A DNA stretch of 50,887 nt from an uncultured Oscillospiraceae bacterium (GCA_944385535.1 CALWXR010000014.1:1-50887); one strand, 5' to 3'. Positions 16,101-24,326 are shown, numbered from the stretch's first letter. The notes: a model not told the origin generated them from the letters alone. Made by a program: numbers and translations.

Positions 16101-19100
16101 TCCGGGTTTTGTTGCTGATGCTCCATGCGGCGGTATAGGGAGAATACTGCACATCCATGGAATAGCGCAGGTAGCTGGGGGTGTCGAAGGTTTCAAACAT
16201 GAACTGCTTGATGTAGGACCTGTCAATCCAGGTCGCGCCCAGACGCACCTCAATCTCGGATGCGTCCAAATCCTTGGGCTGCGCCGCCCGCAGCGCTTCA
16301 ACATTGACCTGATAGGCGGGATTCTCCGCCGCAGCCGCTTCCGCCTGCCGGAGCTTTTGACGAACATTGCCGGACAGATACTCGTCCGCTGTTACCCAGC
16401 CCATGCCATCCTCTGCATTGCCGAGGGTGGGGTCGTGGAAAATCACGCCCCGCAGCTCCGATGCCAATTCCTCCGCTGTCTTGCCGGTCAGGCTGGACAT
16501 ATACGCCATGTCCACCTCCGCCTTTTCCGCGATGGAGAGGGTCAGGGCTTCGCTGGCAGTATCCACGGAGGTGACTACCCGGTGGGGCTGGATGGTTCGC
16601 TTGGTGAACATATCCGCCTTGCGCTGGAAATTGCCGTCATCGTCCATGACTTCCAGAGCGCACAGGAGGAAATAGGAGGAATCGTCGGAGAATGCCAGCT
16701 TGTTGCCACGGCTGTTGATAAGCCCATACTTTTCCGTGAAGTTGTCATAGAGCCGGTTCAGTTCCCCCTGCTTCTCCTGAATGGCAGAATCCGGGATGGT
16801 TTCGTCCATCTGAAGGTCGATCAGCTCATGGACGCAGGTACTAAGCGCCAGCATACCCTTGATACGCTCTTTGGCGGTGGCGTTCAGATCGGGTCTGACC
16901 ATGATGCTATTTTCCCGGAAGTAAACCTCCCCGTCCACAAGGGTATAGGAGAAGTTCTTCACATCCGGGTCAGCCGGAAGGGTGTTCTGAATGGTTTCGC
17001 CCTCACCCAGATCGGGCAGCTCCGCTTCCTGATAGGTGCCCTGGATATGCCGCACCGCTTCCTGGAGAGAACTGGCAAGAGAGATGTTTTCAAAGGGTTC
17101 TACCGTGTAATCCATTCCGTGAGCGGTACTTTCGGAGCTGTTTCTGCCCATGACCATTTCCGGGTGGTCGAGGAAATAGCTGTTGATGGCATATCCGTCC
17201 TCCGTCTGCCCCAGATGCACCCAGTCTGGGTCAATCTCAATGGGGCGGTCACGCTTTTGCAGGAAGATAATGTCCGATACCACCTCTGTACCGGCATTGG
17301 CTTTGAAAGCGGTATTGGGGAGCCGGATGGCACCCAGAAGATCGGCTCTCTGGGCAAGATACCGGCGCACGGTGGAATCCTTGGCATCCAGGGTATAGCG
17401 GCTGGTGACGAAAGCCACCACACCGCCGGGGCGCACCTGATCCAGCGCTTTGGCGAAGAAATAGTTGTGGATGTTGAAGCCCAGTTTGTTGTAGGCGGGA
17501 TCATTGACCTTGTACTGACCAAAGGGGACATTGCCCACGGCAAGGTCAAAGAAGTCCCGGCGGTCCGTGGTTTCAAAACCTGCAACGGTGATATTTGCCT
17601 TGGGATAGAGCTGCTGGGCAATCCGCCCGGTGATGGAATCCAGCTCCACACCGTACAGTCGGCTGTGACCCATTTCCTCCGGGAGCATACCGAAAAAGTT
17701 GCCGACACCCATGGATGGCTCCAGAATGTTGCCGGTCTGAAAGCCCATATTCCCAACCGCTTCATAGATGGCCCGGATGACCGTGGGGCTGGTGTAGTGG
17801 GCATTGAGGGTGGAGGCACGGGCGGCTTCATATTCTGCCGTGGTAAGGGCGTTTTTCAGCTCCTGATACTCGGAAGCCCATCCCGATTTGCTGGAATCAA
17901 AGGCATCCGGCAGACCGCCCCAGCCCACATACCGGGACAGGATTTCCTGTTCCTCTTTTGTTGCCTGTCTGCCCTCGGATTCAATGGTTTTCAGGGTGGT
18001 GATGGCATCCATATTCTTGCGGAACTTGACCTTGGCACCGCCCATACCCAAATCCTCGTCCGTAATACGGTAGTTCTCGGCGCTGGGGATGGGAGCATCA
18101 CGGGGCGGCTCCGGCTGCTCCGTGCGGAGAGTTTCCACCACAATGTCATAGGGCAGATTGGTTTTCTCACCAGGATAAACGGCAACGGTTTCGGTGGACA
18201 TTTCAGGCTGAACAGGCTGGTTTTTCTGTTCTGCTTCCTGCTGCTCAATATACTTTCTGACAAAGGAAATGGGTTCCGTGCGGAAGATAGGAAAGCGGGT
18301 GGAATTTGCAAAGGTGATATCCTGTAAGTTGACAGAGCCAAAATCCAGATTTACCCGGTCAACAAGGAAGGTTCTGCCGTCGATTTCAAAGGTGGATTCA
18401 CCGGGAATCAGGTGATCCCTGGCAAATTCCTCATCGGAAATCCGCTGGGCATCCGCTCCTGCCTGCCGGACAACAGGAGCGGCGTTCAGCTTGTCCGCAT
18501 CCACAACCTCACCGTTCACAATGCCATGTTCCGCGAGCTGCTCCCGGATGGCAGCGGGATCAACATCGTCCAGACGGTCATATTCTTCTTCCGTATAGAA
18601 TTTTTCCGCCTTGATAAGCTGGGCAATGCGCCGCTGCACCTTCGGCCATGGCAGTTCCATTTGTTCCGGGCTTCCAGAACGGATGACGAACGGGCTTTCG
18701 CCACCGTCGTACTCGCGGGACAGCCATGCGGCAGTGTCCCTGTCTCTGGCATGATCCTTCATGTAGCGGACAACAGCGTGTTTGCTTTCCACACCGCCGT
18801 TCCAGGCACGAATGGCATCGTCAATGTCATCCTGGGACAGAGGCCGCAGTAATTCATGGAGCTTCGGATGGGTTTCATCAATCACTTCCTGATGCAGACG
18901 ATGACGAAACTCCGGCACATCAGAATAGAGTCGGATTAGCTCCAGATCTCCGGAATTGAGAATGGAACGGCGAACCGCGGCATTCCCCTCGATGACCGCA
19001 TTTTCACGGTCTGAATAGCCACAGGCGTTACGATAAGCTGTGTCCTCAGTGATAGCGGCAGCTACAATGGGTTTATATTTTTCAAGCTGCTCCTGCAATG

Positions 19101-22100
19101 TGGGCTTTCGCTGCTCTGCTTCACTGTTCTGAATAATTTGATGACCGTCTGGTCTGAACTCAGCTTCTTGTTCCTGTGTGATTTCACGAGGAACAGAGCT
19201 TTTTTGTTCCGTTTGCGCGATCACCGCATCTGCGGAAGAACGAATCACTAAGGCTTCCAGTCCCTTGTTGGGATCGTGGTCAACCAGCACCAGTCCCGCT
19301 CCAGCGTTTGCCAGGGCAGCGGAATGCTCCTTGAAATCCTGTTTGGGCAGAAAACAGACTGTTACAGGCAGTCTCCTGCCAATGACTTCCCGCTTTACGG
19401 TTTCCAGCCCTAACTGTGCGGATATGGCCTGGGCATCTTTTTCAAAGGCAAAATATCCTTCGTTGAGCTTGACAAGAACATAATAATCAGGGTGTTCTTT
19501 TTTGATCTCCCGGTAATCCTCAAAGAAAGGACCAACCGAAGCGATGGTTTGTGCCACATTCTCCGGTGTGCTTTCCTCTACCACAGGGGCAGGCGGTTCC
19601 AGTTTGGCAAGGGAATAGGTATTGCGGCTTCCATCCTCGCTGACAGCGGATATTGTCACCGAGTGCTGAAAGCGCAGTTTGTCCAGATTATCCTCCAACT
19701 GATGTGCCGGGATTCCGCACATATCCACCCTGCCGCCAGTAGGGATTGGGCGGGTTCCGAGGCGCAAATCCAGAACGGGAGCAGCATGTTTTGCATCCTC
19801 GCCGTAGATTTCAAAGAAGTCCCCGACCTGATACAGCACAATATCCTTCGGGTGGGAGAACTTAATCTCGTTGTACTCCCAGGCAGCAGGCTTGGATTCT
19901 TCCTGAACCAGCTCGGTGGCTTCTATCGGCTCTGATTCCTCGGATTCCGGCTGTTCTTCCGCAAGTTCACTGTCAATGACTTCCGCAGAACCATACCGCT
20001 GTTCCGATTCCTCCGGAGGAGCAAACCGCCCGGATTCCATCAGAGCATCGTAATACTTGACTACCTTTGTCCACGGCAGTTCCATGCGCGTACAGTTCGG
20101 CTTATCGTAGCGAATGCCTTTGCCGTCAGTCCAGACATGGCTCATAGAGTTACGGGAAAGTGCGTTATTTCCACCGCCAATGCCGTATTCATTTTTCAGA
20201 AAATCCAGCTTTTCCTTTGCGGTGTGGGGCGTCTGGTAGAAAGCATAAATTCTGGACTTGCTGCCGGAAAAATTGCTGCCGCGAGTCAGATGCGCGTTGA
20301 TCTCGTCCTCGGTGATAAAGCCCTTTGCCGCTGGCAGCTCCGGCATCTCGCTGACATATTCCCGCCGGGGAAGGGTATATTCCTTCAGCGGACGAATCAG
20401 CTTGTTGGGGTTATACATCTGAAACCGCATCATACCCTTATCGGCGTTGCAGGCATCCCGGAAGGCATAGACCTGCCTCATAATCGCCTGATAGGATTCC
20501 GGCTCAGACAGGAAAACCATCAGCTTTTCCGTCTCCTCCGGGAAACCTCCCCGGAGGGAGCGGACGATGCTCATATGTCCAGCTTCAATGGCTTTTTCGC
20601 TCATGTCGTGGGACATATACCAAAGCTGCTCCGCAAGCTGGCGTTTCTCAAAGCTTCCGCACTCTGTCAGCTCCACATTGGTGGCAAACTGCCCCTGTTC
20701 CAGCAGCTCGCCAACCCGTACAGCTACATCCTCCCAAGAGAGAATCTGGGCGTTTCTGGCATATCGGGCAGCGCTGCCATAGGCAAGGTGCATTCCGTCC
20801 TCGGCATACCAAGCGCACACCTTTGTACTGCCAAATTGCAGGCCGTAGCCGCCGTGGTAGGTCTTTTCCAGAAAATCCACGAGATAGTCCATTGGCTGCT
20901 GTTTGGCGAATTCAATAGCAATCCGTGTGCGGTGATTCTCCGTGTTGCTGCCATAGCGGAGAAACTGGTCAATATACTCCTGGGGCATGGAAAAAGCGGA
21001 GGGTGCGATTTCTGCACTCTCCGCTTCCGCAATATAGGCTATTTGCTGGACTTCCGTGGGGAAGAAGGAAAACTGTTCTCCCTGGATGGGAGGTTCTTCA
21101 TCCGTTAAGCGTAAATCAGCTCCGCCAGGATTACTTCCTCTGCCTGGGCTTTCAAGCTGTTCATCAGCCCCACCCATTTCATGGGGTCGCTGGCTTTCAG
21201 GGCTTCCGTCACCCCCGCCGACTGCATGAGCCCCGGCATCATCTGCTCCAAGCGCCTGTTCGCCGTTTCGTCGATCTCCCTCAGATGGGGGTACAGCTTC
21301 TCGGACAGGATCAGGCTGTTCCACAATACCGGACGATGCTCCTGAAGGTATGCTTTCCGCATCCTCCCGTACTTGCCCAGGGGCTGCGTCTCCTGCCGGG
21401 ACAGAGTCAGATCGGGAATCCAGTAGTCCCCGCTGCGGGTGTAAGTCAGTTCGTTCATTTTCTTGGCTCCTTTCAGACAGCTTTTCGCGTTCGTATTTTT
21501 TGATGGTGACTTCAATACTGCGCAGGACTTCTTCACTGATCTCGCTGACGGCGCTGCCCAGAGCATACACTGTCTGGGGTGTATTGAAGTCAAAGACCGG
21601 CATGAAATCCTCTGCGCCAAAGTGGGCATTTTCCACCAGACCACACCGGGAAAGCAGGGCGTAGGTGGTGCTTACGGTGGCTGCGTTGATGAACGCCACG
21701 CCTTTGTCGAGGTCATGATACCCCTCCAAATGCGATCCGTCAACGATGTCGAGGATGTCCTGCTGGTGGGAGAGAAAGTATTCCGTGACTTTCACGGAAG
21801 AAATCTGTTCCAGCTGGTCAATGAAATCTCCGGGGTATTGAATGTTGTACTGTTCCTCTAAAGCGGCGGAAACTACCGGCTCATGCTCCGGGCGGTATTC
21901 CCAGAGATAGGGGCTGCGGGAGCGTTCTGTGCTGCGGGTATCCGCTACATCGAACACATACTTGAGCTTCGGAGCGTCCCCAGAGTGGTCGATGAGGGCA
22001 ATACCTTTCGCGCCCCGGCGAACATAACGCCCCATTCGCTTGTTCCACAGTTCGTAGTCTGCGCAGGCGGTGGCTTCGGGACGCTGGGCGTAGATCATGA

Positions 22101-22233
22101 GCTGTTCATGGTAAGGGTACTTGTATAACCGGGCAGCTGTGGTCAGGAAGTCTGTCCAACTCTGATAGCTGCTGGTTATCTGCGTAGCCATGTGGTCTGC
22201 CAACTGGCGGTATTGTTGCAGTACGGATGCCAA
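13168..22233 (-). CDS. Giant ArdC-like / MutS-I-like / DNA methylase / SNF2 helicase fusion protein
   Basis: About 3021 aa. Order: ArdC/LtrC-like N-terminal domain (residues ~1-95, LMIYAQRPEATAC, RRGAKGI); Pro/Gly/Ser/Arg-rich linker (~258-376) overlapping tnpV; three copies of a ~80-95-aa module (~425-515, 645-738, 1138-1215); a MutS domain-I-like segment (~790-880, LYQVGDFFEIYGEDA, MCGIPAH); N6-adenine methylase-like domain (motif near 1566, GNVPFGQY); superfamily 2 helicase with Walker A HEVGAGKT (~2181), DEAH (~2343), ATGTPVSNS (~2394) and QRKGRIERQG (~2701); coiled-coil tail; C-terminal RPSVLDKL and basic end. Related proteins in conjugative elements are thought to protect or process incoming DNA. 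The start is TTG at 22233 after GGAAAGGAG; an in-frame extension to 22431 crosses two terminators and is rejected. It overlaps DUF3849 by 4 bp. Confidence 0.9.
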   Translation of the reverse strand: MASVLQQYRQLADHMATQITSSYQSWTDFLTTAARLYKYPYHEQLMIYAQRPEATACADYELWNKRMGRYVRRGAKGIALIDHSGDAPKLKYVFDVADTRSTERSRSPYLWEYRPEHEPVVSAALEEQYNIQYPGDFIDQLEQISSVKVTEYFLSHQQDILDIVDGSHLEGYHDLDKGVAFINAATVSTTYALLSRCGLVENAHFGAEDFMPVFDFNTPQTVYALGSAVSEISEEVLRSIEVTIKKYEREKLSERSQENERTDLHPQRGLLDSRSDSVPAGDAAPGQVREDAESIPSGASSGIVEQPDPVREAVPPSEGDRRNGEQALGADDAGAHAVGGGDGSPESQRPHEMGGADEQLESPGRGSNPGGADLRLTDEEPPIQGEQFSFFPTEVQQIAYIAEAESAEIAPSAFSMPQEYIDQFLRYGSNTENHRTRIAIEFAKQQPMDYLVDFLEKTYHGGYGLQFGSTKVCAWYAEDGMHLAYGSAARYARNAQILSWEDVAVRVGELLEQGQFATNVELTECGSFEKRQLAEQLWYMSHDMSEKAIEAGHMSIVRSLRGGFPEETEKLMVFLSEPESYQAIMRQVYAFRDACNADKGMMRFQMYNPNKLIRPLKEYTLPRREYVSEMPELPAAKGFITEDEINAHLTRGSNFSGSKSRIYAFYQTPHTAKEKLDFLKNEYGIGGGNNALSRNSMSHVWTDGKGIRYDKPNCTRMELPWTKVVKYYDALMESGRFAPPEESEQRYGSAEVIDSELAEEQPESEESEPIEATELVQEESKPAAWEYNEIKFSHPKDIVLYQVGDFFEIYGEDAKHAAPVLDLRLGTRPIPTGGRVDMCGIPAHQLEDNLDKLRFQHSVTISAVSEDGSRNTYSLAKLEPPAPVVEESTPENVAQTIASVGPFFEDYREIKKEHPDYYVLVKLNEGYFAFEKDAQAISAQLGLETVKREVIGRRLPVTVCFLPKQDFKEHSAALANAGAGLVLVDHDPNKGLEALVIRSSADAVIAQTEQKSSVPREITQEQEAEFRPDGHQIIQNSEAEQRKPTLQEQLEKYKPIVAAAITEDTAYRNACGYSDRENAVIEGNAAVRRSILNSGDLELIRLYSDVPEFRHRLHQEVIDETHPKLHELLRPLSQDDIDDAIRAWNGGVESKHAVVRYMKDHARDRDTAAWLSREYDGGESPFVIRSGSPEQMELPWPKVQRRIAQLIKAEKFYTEEEYDRLDDVDPAAIREQLAEHGIVNGEVVDADKLNAAPVVRQAGADAQRISDEEFARDHLIPGESTFEIDGRTFLVDRVNLDFGSVNLQDITFANSTRFPIFRTEPISFVRKYIEQQEAEQKNQPVQPEMSTETVAVYPGEKTNLPYDIVVETLRTEQPEPPRDAPIPSAENYRITDEDLGMGGAKVKFRKNMDAITTLKTIESEGRQATKEEQEILSRYVGWGGLPDAFDSSKSGWASEYQELKNALTTAEYEAARASTLNAHYTSPTVIRAIYEAVGNMGFQTGNILEPSMGVGNFFGMLPEEMGHSRLYGVELDSITGRIAQQLYPKANITVAGFETTDRRDFFDLAVGNVPFGQYKVNDPAYNKLGFNIHNYFFAKALDQVRPGGVVAFVTSRYTLDAKDSTVRRYLAQRADLLGAIRLPNTAFKANAGTEVVSDIIFLQKRDRPIEIDPDWVHLGQTEDGYAINSYFLDHPEMVMGRNSSESTAHGMDYTVEPFENISLASSLQEAVRHIQGTYQEAELPDLGEGETIQNTLPADPDVKNFSYTLVDGEVYFRENSIMVRPDLNATAKERIKGMLALSTCVHELIDLQMDETIPDSAIQEKQGELNRLYDNFTEKYGLINSRGNKLAFSDDSSYFLLCALEVMDDDGNFQRKADMFTKRTIQPHRVVTSVDTASEALTLSIAEKAEVDMAYMSSLTGKTAEELASELRGVIFHDPTLGNAEDGMGWVTADEYLSGNVRQKLRQAEAAAAENPAYQVNVEALRAAQPKDLDASEIEVRLGATWIDRSYIKQFMFETFDTPSYLRYSMDVQYSPYTAAWSISNKTRISYNDVAAWNTYGTDCVSAYEILEDSLNLRDVQVYDTIEDADGHKKRVLNAKETTLAAQKQQLIRDAFRDWIWADPERRQALVQQYNEEMNSTRPREYDGSHIVFAGMNPEITLREHQRNAIAHVLYGGNTLLAHEVGAGKTFEMVAAAMESKRLGLCQKSIFVVPNHLTEQWASEFLRLYPSANILVTKQRDFETKNRKKFCARIATGDYDAVIIGHSQFEKIPISKQRQERLLQDQIAEITMGISELKESGGEKFSVKELERTKRGLESRLEKLRADDKKDDVVTFEELGVDRMFVDEAHNYKNLFLYTKMRNVAGLSTTDAQKSSDMFGKCRYMDELTGNRGVVFATGTPVSNSMTELYTMQRYLQYARLEEMHMTHFDCWASRFGETVTALELAPEGKGYRPRTRFSRFFNLPELMNLFKEVADIKTADQLNLPVPEVEYHNVVAKPTEVQKGLVQELSERAAAIHSGCVDPSTDNMLKVTSDGRKLGLDQRIINPDFPDQEGSKVNLCVENILQVWKDGEADKLTQLVFCDISTPQAAPKAKKAVSSNLDTSSPESAMLPMEEKASFTVYDDIRSKLIARGVPAEQIAFIHDANTEAKKKELFGKVRSGQVRVLLGSTSKMGAGTNVQDRLVAIHDVDCPWRPGDLQQRKGRIERQGNQNEKVHVFRYVTEGTFDAYLWQTVENKQKFISQIMSSKSPVRSCDDVDEVALSFAEIKALCAGDPRIKERMDLDVEVSKLKIMKADYKSKQYRLEDNLLRHFPEQIEKLKGYIQAIQEDMQTLEAHPHPTDGFVGMTVLADELTDKDNAGAALIEAAKKATGLDPVEVGTYRGFQMSVTLEDFGKKYVLTMQGRLRHQAILGSDPRGNLIRLDNALAQMPQRLKVFQTQLDETYHQQEAAKAELGKPFPYEEELRDKTARLIFLDAELNLDANKGGQQEQVVAKSARPSVLDKLRSQPAPSRTDKKQKRHEEVR
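21105..21458 (-). CDS. tnpV: TnpV-family transposon protein, nested out of frame in the giant gene
   Basis: 117 aa, same strand as the giant gene but another frame. It begins MNELTYTRSGDYWIPDL and contains KYGRMRKAYLQEHRP, LSEKLYPHLREIDE and the C-terminal AEEVILAELIYA, all matching the TnpV family (Pfam TnpV) as I know it. An AAAGGAG site lies 9 nt before ATG 21458. The same DNA in the giant frame codes only a low-complexity, presumably disordered linker. So tnpV appears to be a real gene and the linker its overprinted shadow. TnpV function is unknown; it is common in clostridial transposons. Confidence 0.8.
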   Translation of the reverse strand: MNELTYTRSGDYWIPDLTLSRQETQPLGKYGRMRKAYLQEHRPVLWNSLILSEKLYPHLREIDETANRRLEQMMPGLMQSAGVTEALKASDPMKWVGLMNSLKAQAEEVILAELIYA

Positions 22234-22265
22234 ATTGATGTCTCCTTTCCTGTGTGATTTGTAAT

Positions 22266-22292
22266 GAAAAACCCCGCCTGTTCTCAGACGGG
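22266..22292 (-). terminator. Intrinsic terminator-like hairpin in the leader of the giant gene
   Basis: CCCGTCTG/CAGGCGGG stem with AGAA loop, followed on minus by TTTTT. It ends 33 nt before the TTG start at 22233, so it may attenuate entry into the giant gene. Confidence 0.75.
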
Positions 22293-22344
22293 ATTTATAA
22301 CATGTTAGGACAATTCCAAATGATATGTGAGAAAATACGCCCCA

Positions 22345-22380
22345 GGCATTGCTGCCCAGAGCGTATCCGTTAGAACATAT
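22345..22380 (-). terminator. Terminator of the toxin-antitoxin operon
   Basis: ATACGCTCTGGGCA pairs with TGCCTGGGGCGTAT across a CA-rich loop, followed on minus by TTTTC. It overlaps the last codons of the toxin gene. Confidence 0.65.
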
Positions 22381-22705
22381 CCAGATTGGAAAGCTGGTGC
22401 CGTTGGTCTTTGCGACCATAGACTGCGCCAATAATCTGAACCTTTTTTGTTTGCTCGTCTACCCAGAAGTAGATTAGGTAGTTTTTGACTGGAAATTTGT
22501 GGATGCCCTGACTGCGCCAGGGTTCTTCTTCCGTCAGAGGGACGCGATTGGGGAACTGATCCAGAGAAGCGATTTCCTCTTGGAGCGTATCCAGCATTTT
22601 CATGGCAGTCTCAGGTGCCTGGAGTGTGAAGCGGATATAATTGATGATTTCCCGGAGTTGTTCCTGCGCCTGCTGCGTGATTTTTACGGTATATTTCTCT
22701 GGCAT
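22370..22705 (-). CDS. RelE/ParE-superfamily toxin
   Basis: 111 aa. It has the fold-typical N-terminal strand and helices (YTVKITQQAQEQLREIINYI) and C-terminal strands (YLIYFWVDEQTKKVQIIGAVYGRKD). RelE-type toxins cleave mRNA on ribosomes; ParE-type poison gyrase. The family cannot be separated by eye; the LREIINYI helix and PNR motif fit a ParE/RelE annotation. ATG 22705 immediately follows the antitoxin stop, with no gap. Likely stabilises the ICE. Confidence 0.88.
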   Translation of the reverse strand: MPEKYTVKITQQAQEQLREIINYIRFTLQAPETAMKMLDTLQEEIASLDQFPNRVPLTEEEPWRSQGIHKFPVKNYLIYFWVDEQTKKVQIIGAVYGRKDQRHQLSNLDMF

Positions 22706-23008
22706 TTACTGCATCTCCCGTTTCAGATCTGCAAATACATCAGACACAGCACGGGATTTGTCTGCTTTTGCCTCACTCAAACCACGCTCCATCATTGCAT
22801 GGAAAGCGGCTTCATCCATCTCATCCCGGGCAACAGGCACAGGGGGAACAGAGAGGGAAAAAGGGATGCTCCGTGTCATGATTATCTGCTTATAGAGCGT
22901 ATTGATGACAACGGAAACAGGAATGCCCAGCATCTCCATGATTTCCTCTGCCTGCTCCTTCACACTGGGTTCGACACGAGCCATTACATTCGCGGTTTTT
23001 GCTGCCAT
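22706..23008 (-). CDS. RelB/DinJ-family antitoxin
   Basis: 100 aa. The N-terminal ribbon-helix-helix (ANVMARVEPSVKEQAEEIM, LGIPVSVVINTLYKQI) is the DinJ/RelB DNA-binding and dimerisation domain. The C-terminal part (~55-100) is predicted to wrap the toxin. It is first in the operon and probably represses its own promoter, which lies 25 bp upstream. AGAAAGGTGG precedes the ATG. Confidence 0.9.
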   Translation of the reverse strand: MAAKTANVMARVEPSVKEQAEEIMEMLGIPVSVVINTLYKQIIMTRSIPFSLSVPPVPVARDEMDEAAFHAMMERGLSEAKADKSRAVSDVFADLKREMQ

Positions 23009-23032
23009 AGTTCATACCACCTTTCTGCCTCT

Positions 23033-23061
23033 ATTATATCCAAATGTATAGCGATTTGCAA
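23033..23061 (-). promoter_or_regulatory. Toxin-antitoxin operon promoter
   Basis: TTGCAA (23061-23056), 17-bp spacer, perfect TATAAT (23038-23033). The spacer and flanks hold AT-rich half-site-like sequence that the antitoxin could bind. Confidence 0.8.
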
Positions 23062-23120
23062 TACGAAAGCGAAAAATTTACAATTTGAATATCAGAGGAA
23101 CCGATCCGGCAGGGGGCGTA

Positions 23121-23447
23121 CTATTGACAGACGAAAGAAGCGTTCGTGAAAACCAGAGAATTCAAGGCAGCTTCAGAGCAGATGGAGATATAGCAAGCGG
23201 ATTCCTCTTGGGGAATCACAACATCATAACCGTCAAAACCGTTCAATACCTGTTGTTCGGGCGCTTTTACAGACAAGGAATCCAGATCAAGGTAATAGGT
23301 GTTGATTACACCCGCAGCATCCTGTTCACAGGCTTGGGAGATAGCAACCTCTCTGTCGGTGGTCATTTTCAGTATGTTTTCCCGAACACCGAAGGAGGGG
23401 TGCTGAATGACATGATCACTACCGAGGTACACAAGAATCCTTTCCAT
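23121..23447 (-). CDS. Small protein, possibly DUF3990-related
   Basis: 108 aa starting MERILVYLGSDHVIQHPSFG. The pattern of an N-terminal YLGSDHVI followed by DREVAISQACEQD and NTYYLDLDSLSV resembles DUF3990 proteins (which begin YHGSxxxI and have an A-x-x-WA helix), though shorter. The first ATG of the open frame is 20 codons upstream, but GGAGGAAAGAC just before 23447 favours the internal start. Function unknown; low resemblance. Confidence 0.5.
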   Translation of the reverse strand: MERILVYLGSDHVIQHPSFGVRENILKMTTDREVAISQACEQDAAGVINTYYLDLDSLSVKAPEQQVLNGFDGYDVVIPQEESACYISICSEAALNSLVFTNASFVCQ

Positions 23448-23562
23448 TTGTCTTTCCTCCTGAACACAAACTTTCCACAGTCTATCATGTTCTATGGGGA
23501 CTGTCAATCGACACTCTACCCAAAATCGGAGGCCAGAATTCTACTTGACAGAATTTCTTTTC

Positions 23563-24042
23563 TTATAGAGGAAGGTCCTCCCAAGGCTCCAACCCCATTT
23601 CTTCCCATGTCACACCATAGGGCGCACCGCCAGAGGTGTATCCGGCGATAAAGAAGAAACGATCATCCTGCCAGGATTCCGTTGCAGCGGGTTCACGCTT
23701 TTTCTTTTTCCTCGGACGGGGAGCTTTGCCGGTTTTCTTCTGCTTTGGCTGCTTGGTGAGAGATTCCAAAGTAATCCCTGCTTCGGCATCCCGCTGGATG
23801 CGCAGGGCATAGGAATCCAGCCGCTTGACATAAAGCTGTTGGATTTCCTCATAGGCAACCCGATAATTGCTGCTCCGTACTTTGGCATAGACGGTTTGGC
23901 ACAGCGTTTCAACTTCCTCTGACTCCGGCATCCGCTGGTATTGCAGAAAGAACCGCAGCGTCTCCCGGTACATCCAGTCGGCAATGCGGGCTTTCTGTTT
24001 CTGCTTCAATGCCTTATAGGGCACAAGTGGTTTTTCCGGCAT
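23563..24042 (-). CDS. Conserved ICE protein with a Lys/Arg-rich segment
   Basis: 159 aa. The N-terminal ~95 residues are helical (ALKQKQKARIADWMYRETL). A very basic stretch (about residues 100-116, GKAPRPRKKKKREP) and an aromatic/acidic C-terminus (VTWEEMGLEPWEDLPL) follow. GGGGGAGG precedes ATG 24042. I do not recognise a named family. It lies between the DUF3990-like gene and the TTRAP-like gene; the basic stretch suggests nucleic acid binding. Confidence 0.6.
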   Translation of the reverse strand: MPEKPLVPYKALKQKQKARIADWMYRETLRFFLQYQRMPESEEVETLCQTVYAKVRSSNYRVAYEEIQQLYVKRLDSYALRIQRDAEAGITLESLTKQPKQKKTGKAPRPRKKKKREPAATESWQDDRFFFIAGYTSGGAPYGVTWEEMGLEPWEDLPL

Positions 24043-24099
24043 AGCACTTCCTCCCCCTGGTATCGAGGTCAGTATAGCAGAAAAGCGGCAGGAAGTCTA

Positions 24100-24324
24100 T
24101 CACTCTTCCTCGTCAAAGTCGGGGATCAGATCGAGGGCGGCAAATTCCGCATCGGTCAGAAGATTCAGCTTGGCGATGGCGCTGTCCGTCAGGTCTTCCA
24201 GCTCCTGCTCGTCCTTATCCAGATAGGTACGCATTTCCACAAGGGCGTGAATCAGCCCCAGACGGGTGCCAGGATTGTAGATACTCATGAGCTGCTGTTC
24301 CTCAAATGTGAAGTTTTCTTTCAT
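24100..24324 (-). CDS. Transposon-transfer assisting protein (TTRAP-like)
   Basis: 74 aa, acidic. It contains FEEQQLMSIYNPGTRLGLIHAL and TDAEFAALDLIPDF, matching the small 'transposon-transfer assisting' family of clostridial conjugative elements. Mechanism unknown. ATG 24324 is preferred over the upstream TTG because GGAG lies 9 nt before it. It starts 2 bp after the stop of the ArdC-like gene, so it is in the same operon. Confidence 0.75.
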   Translation of the reverse strand: MKENFTFEEQQLMSIYNPGTRLGLIHALVEMRTYLDKDEQELEDLTDSAIAKLNLLTDAEFAALDLIPDFDEEE

Positions 24325-24326
24325 GT

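Noticed and set aside
15598-18327. 909-codon open frame on the plus strand opposite the giant gene
   Set aside because: It mirrors GC-rich third positions of the real minus-strand gene; its translation has no recognisable domain and no start signal.
22234-22431. Extension of the giant gene by 66 codons to 22431
   Set aside because: The added region crosses two terminator hairpins and the toxin's 3' end, has no ribosome-binding site and does not look like protein. TTG 22233 has a good site.
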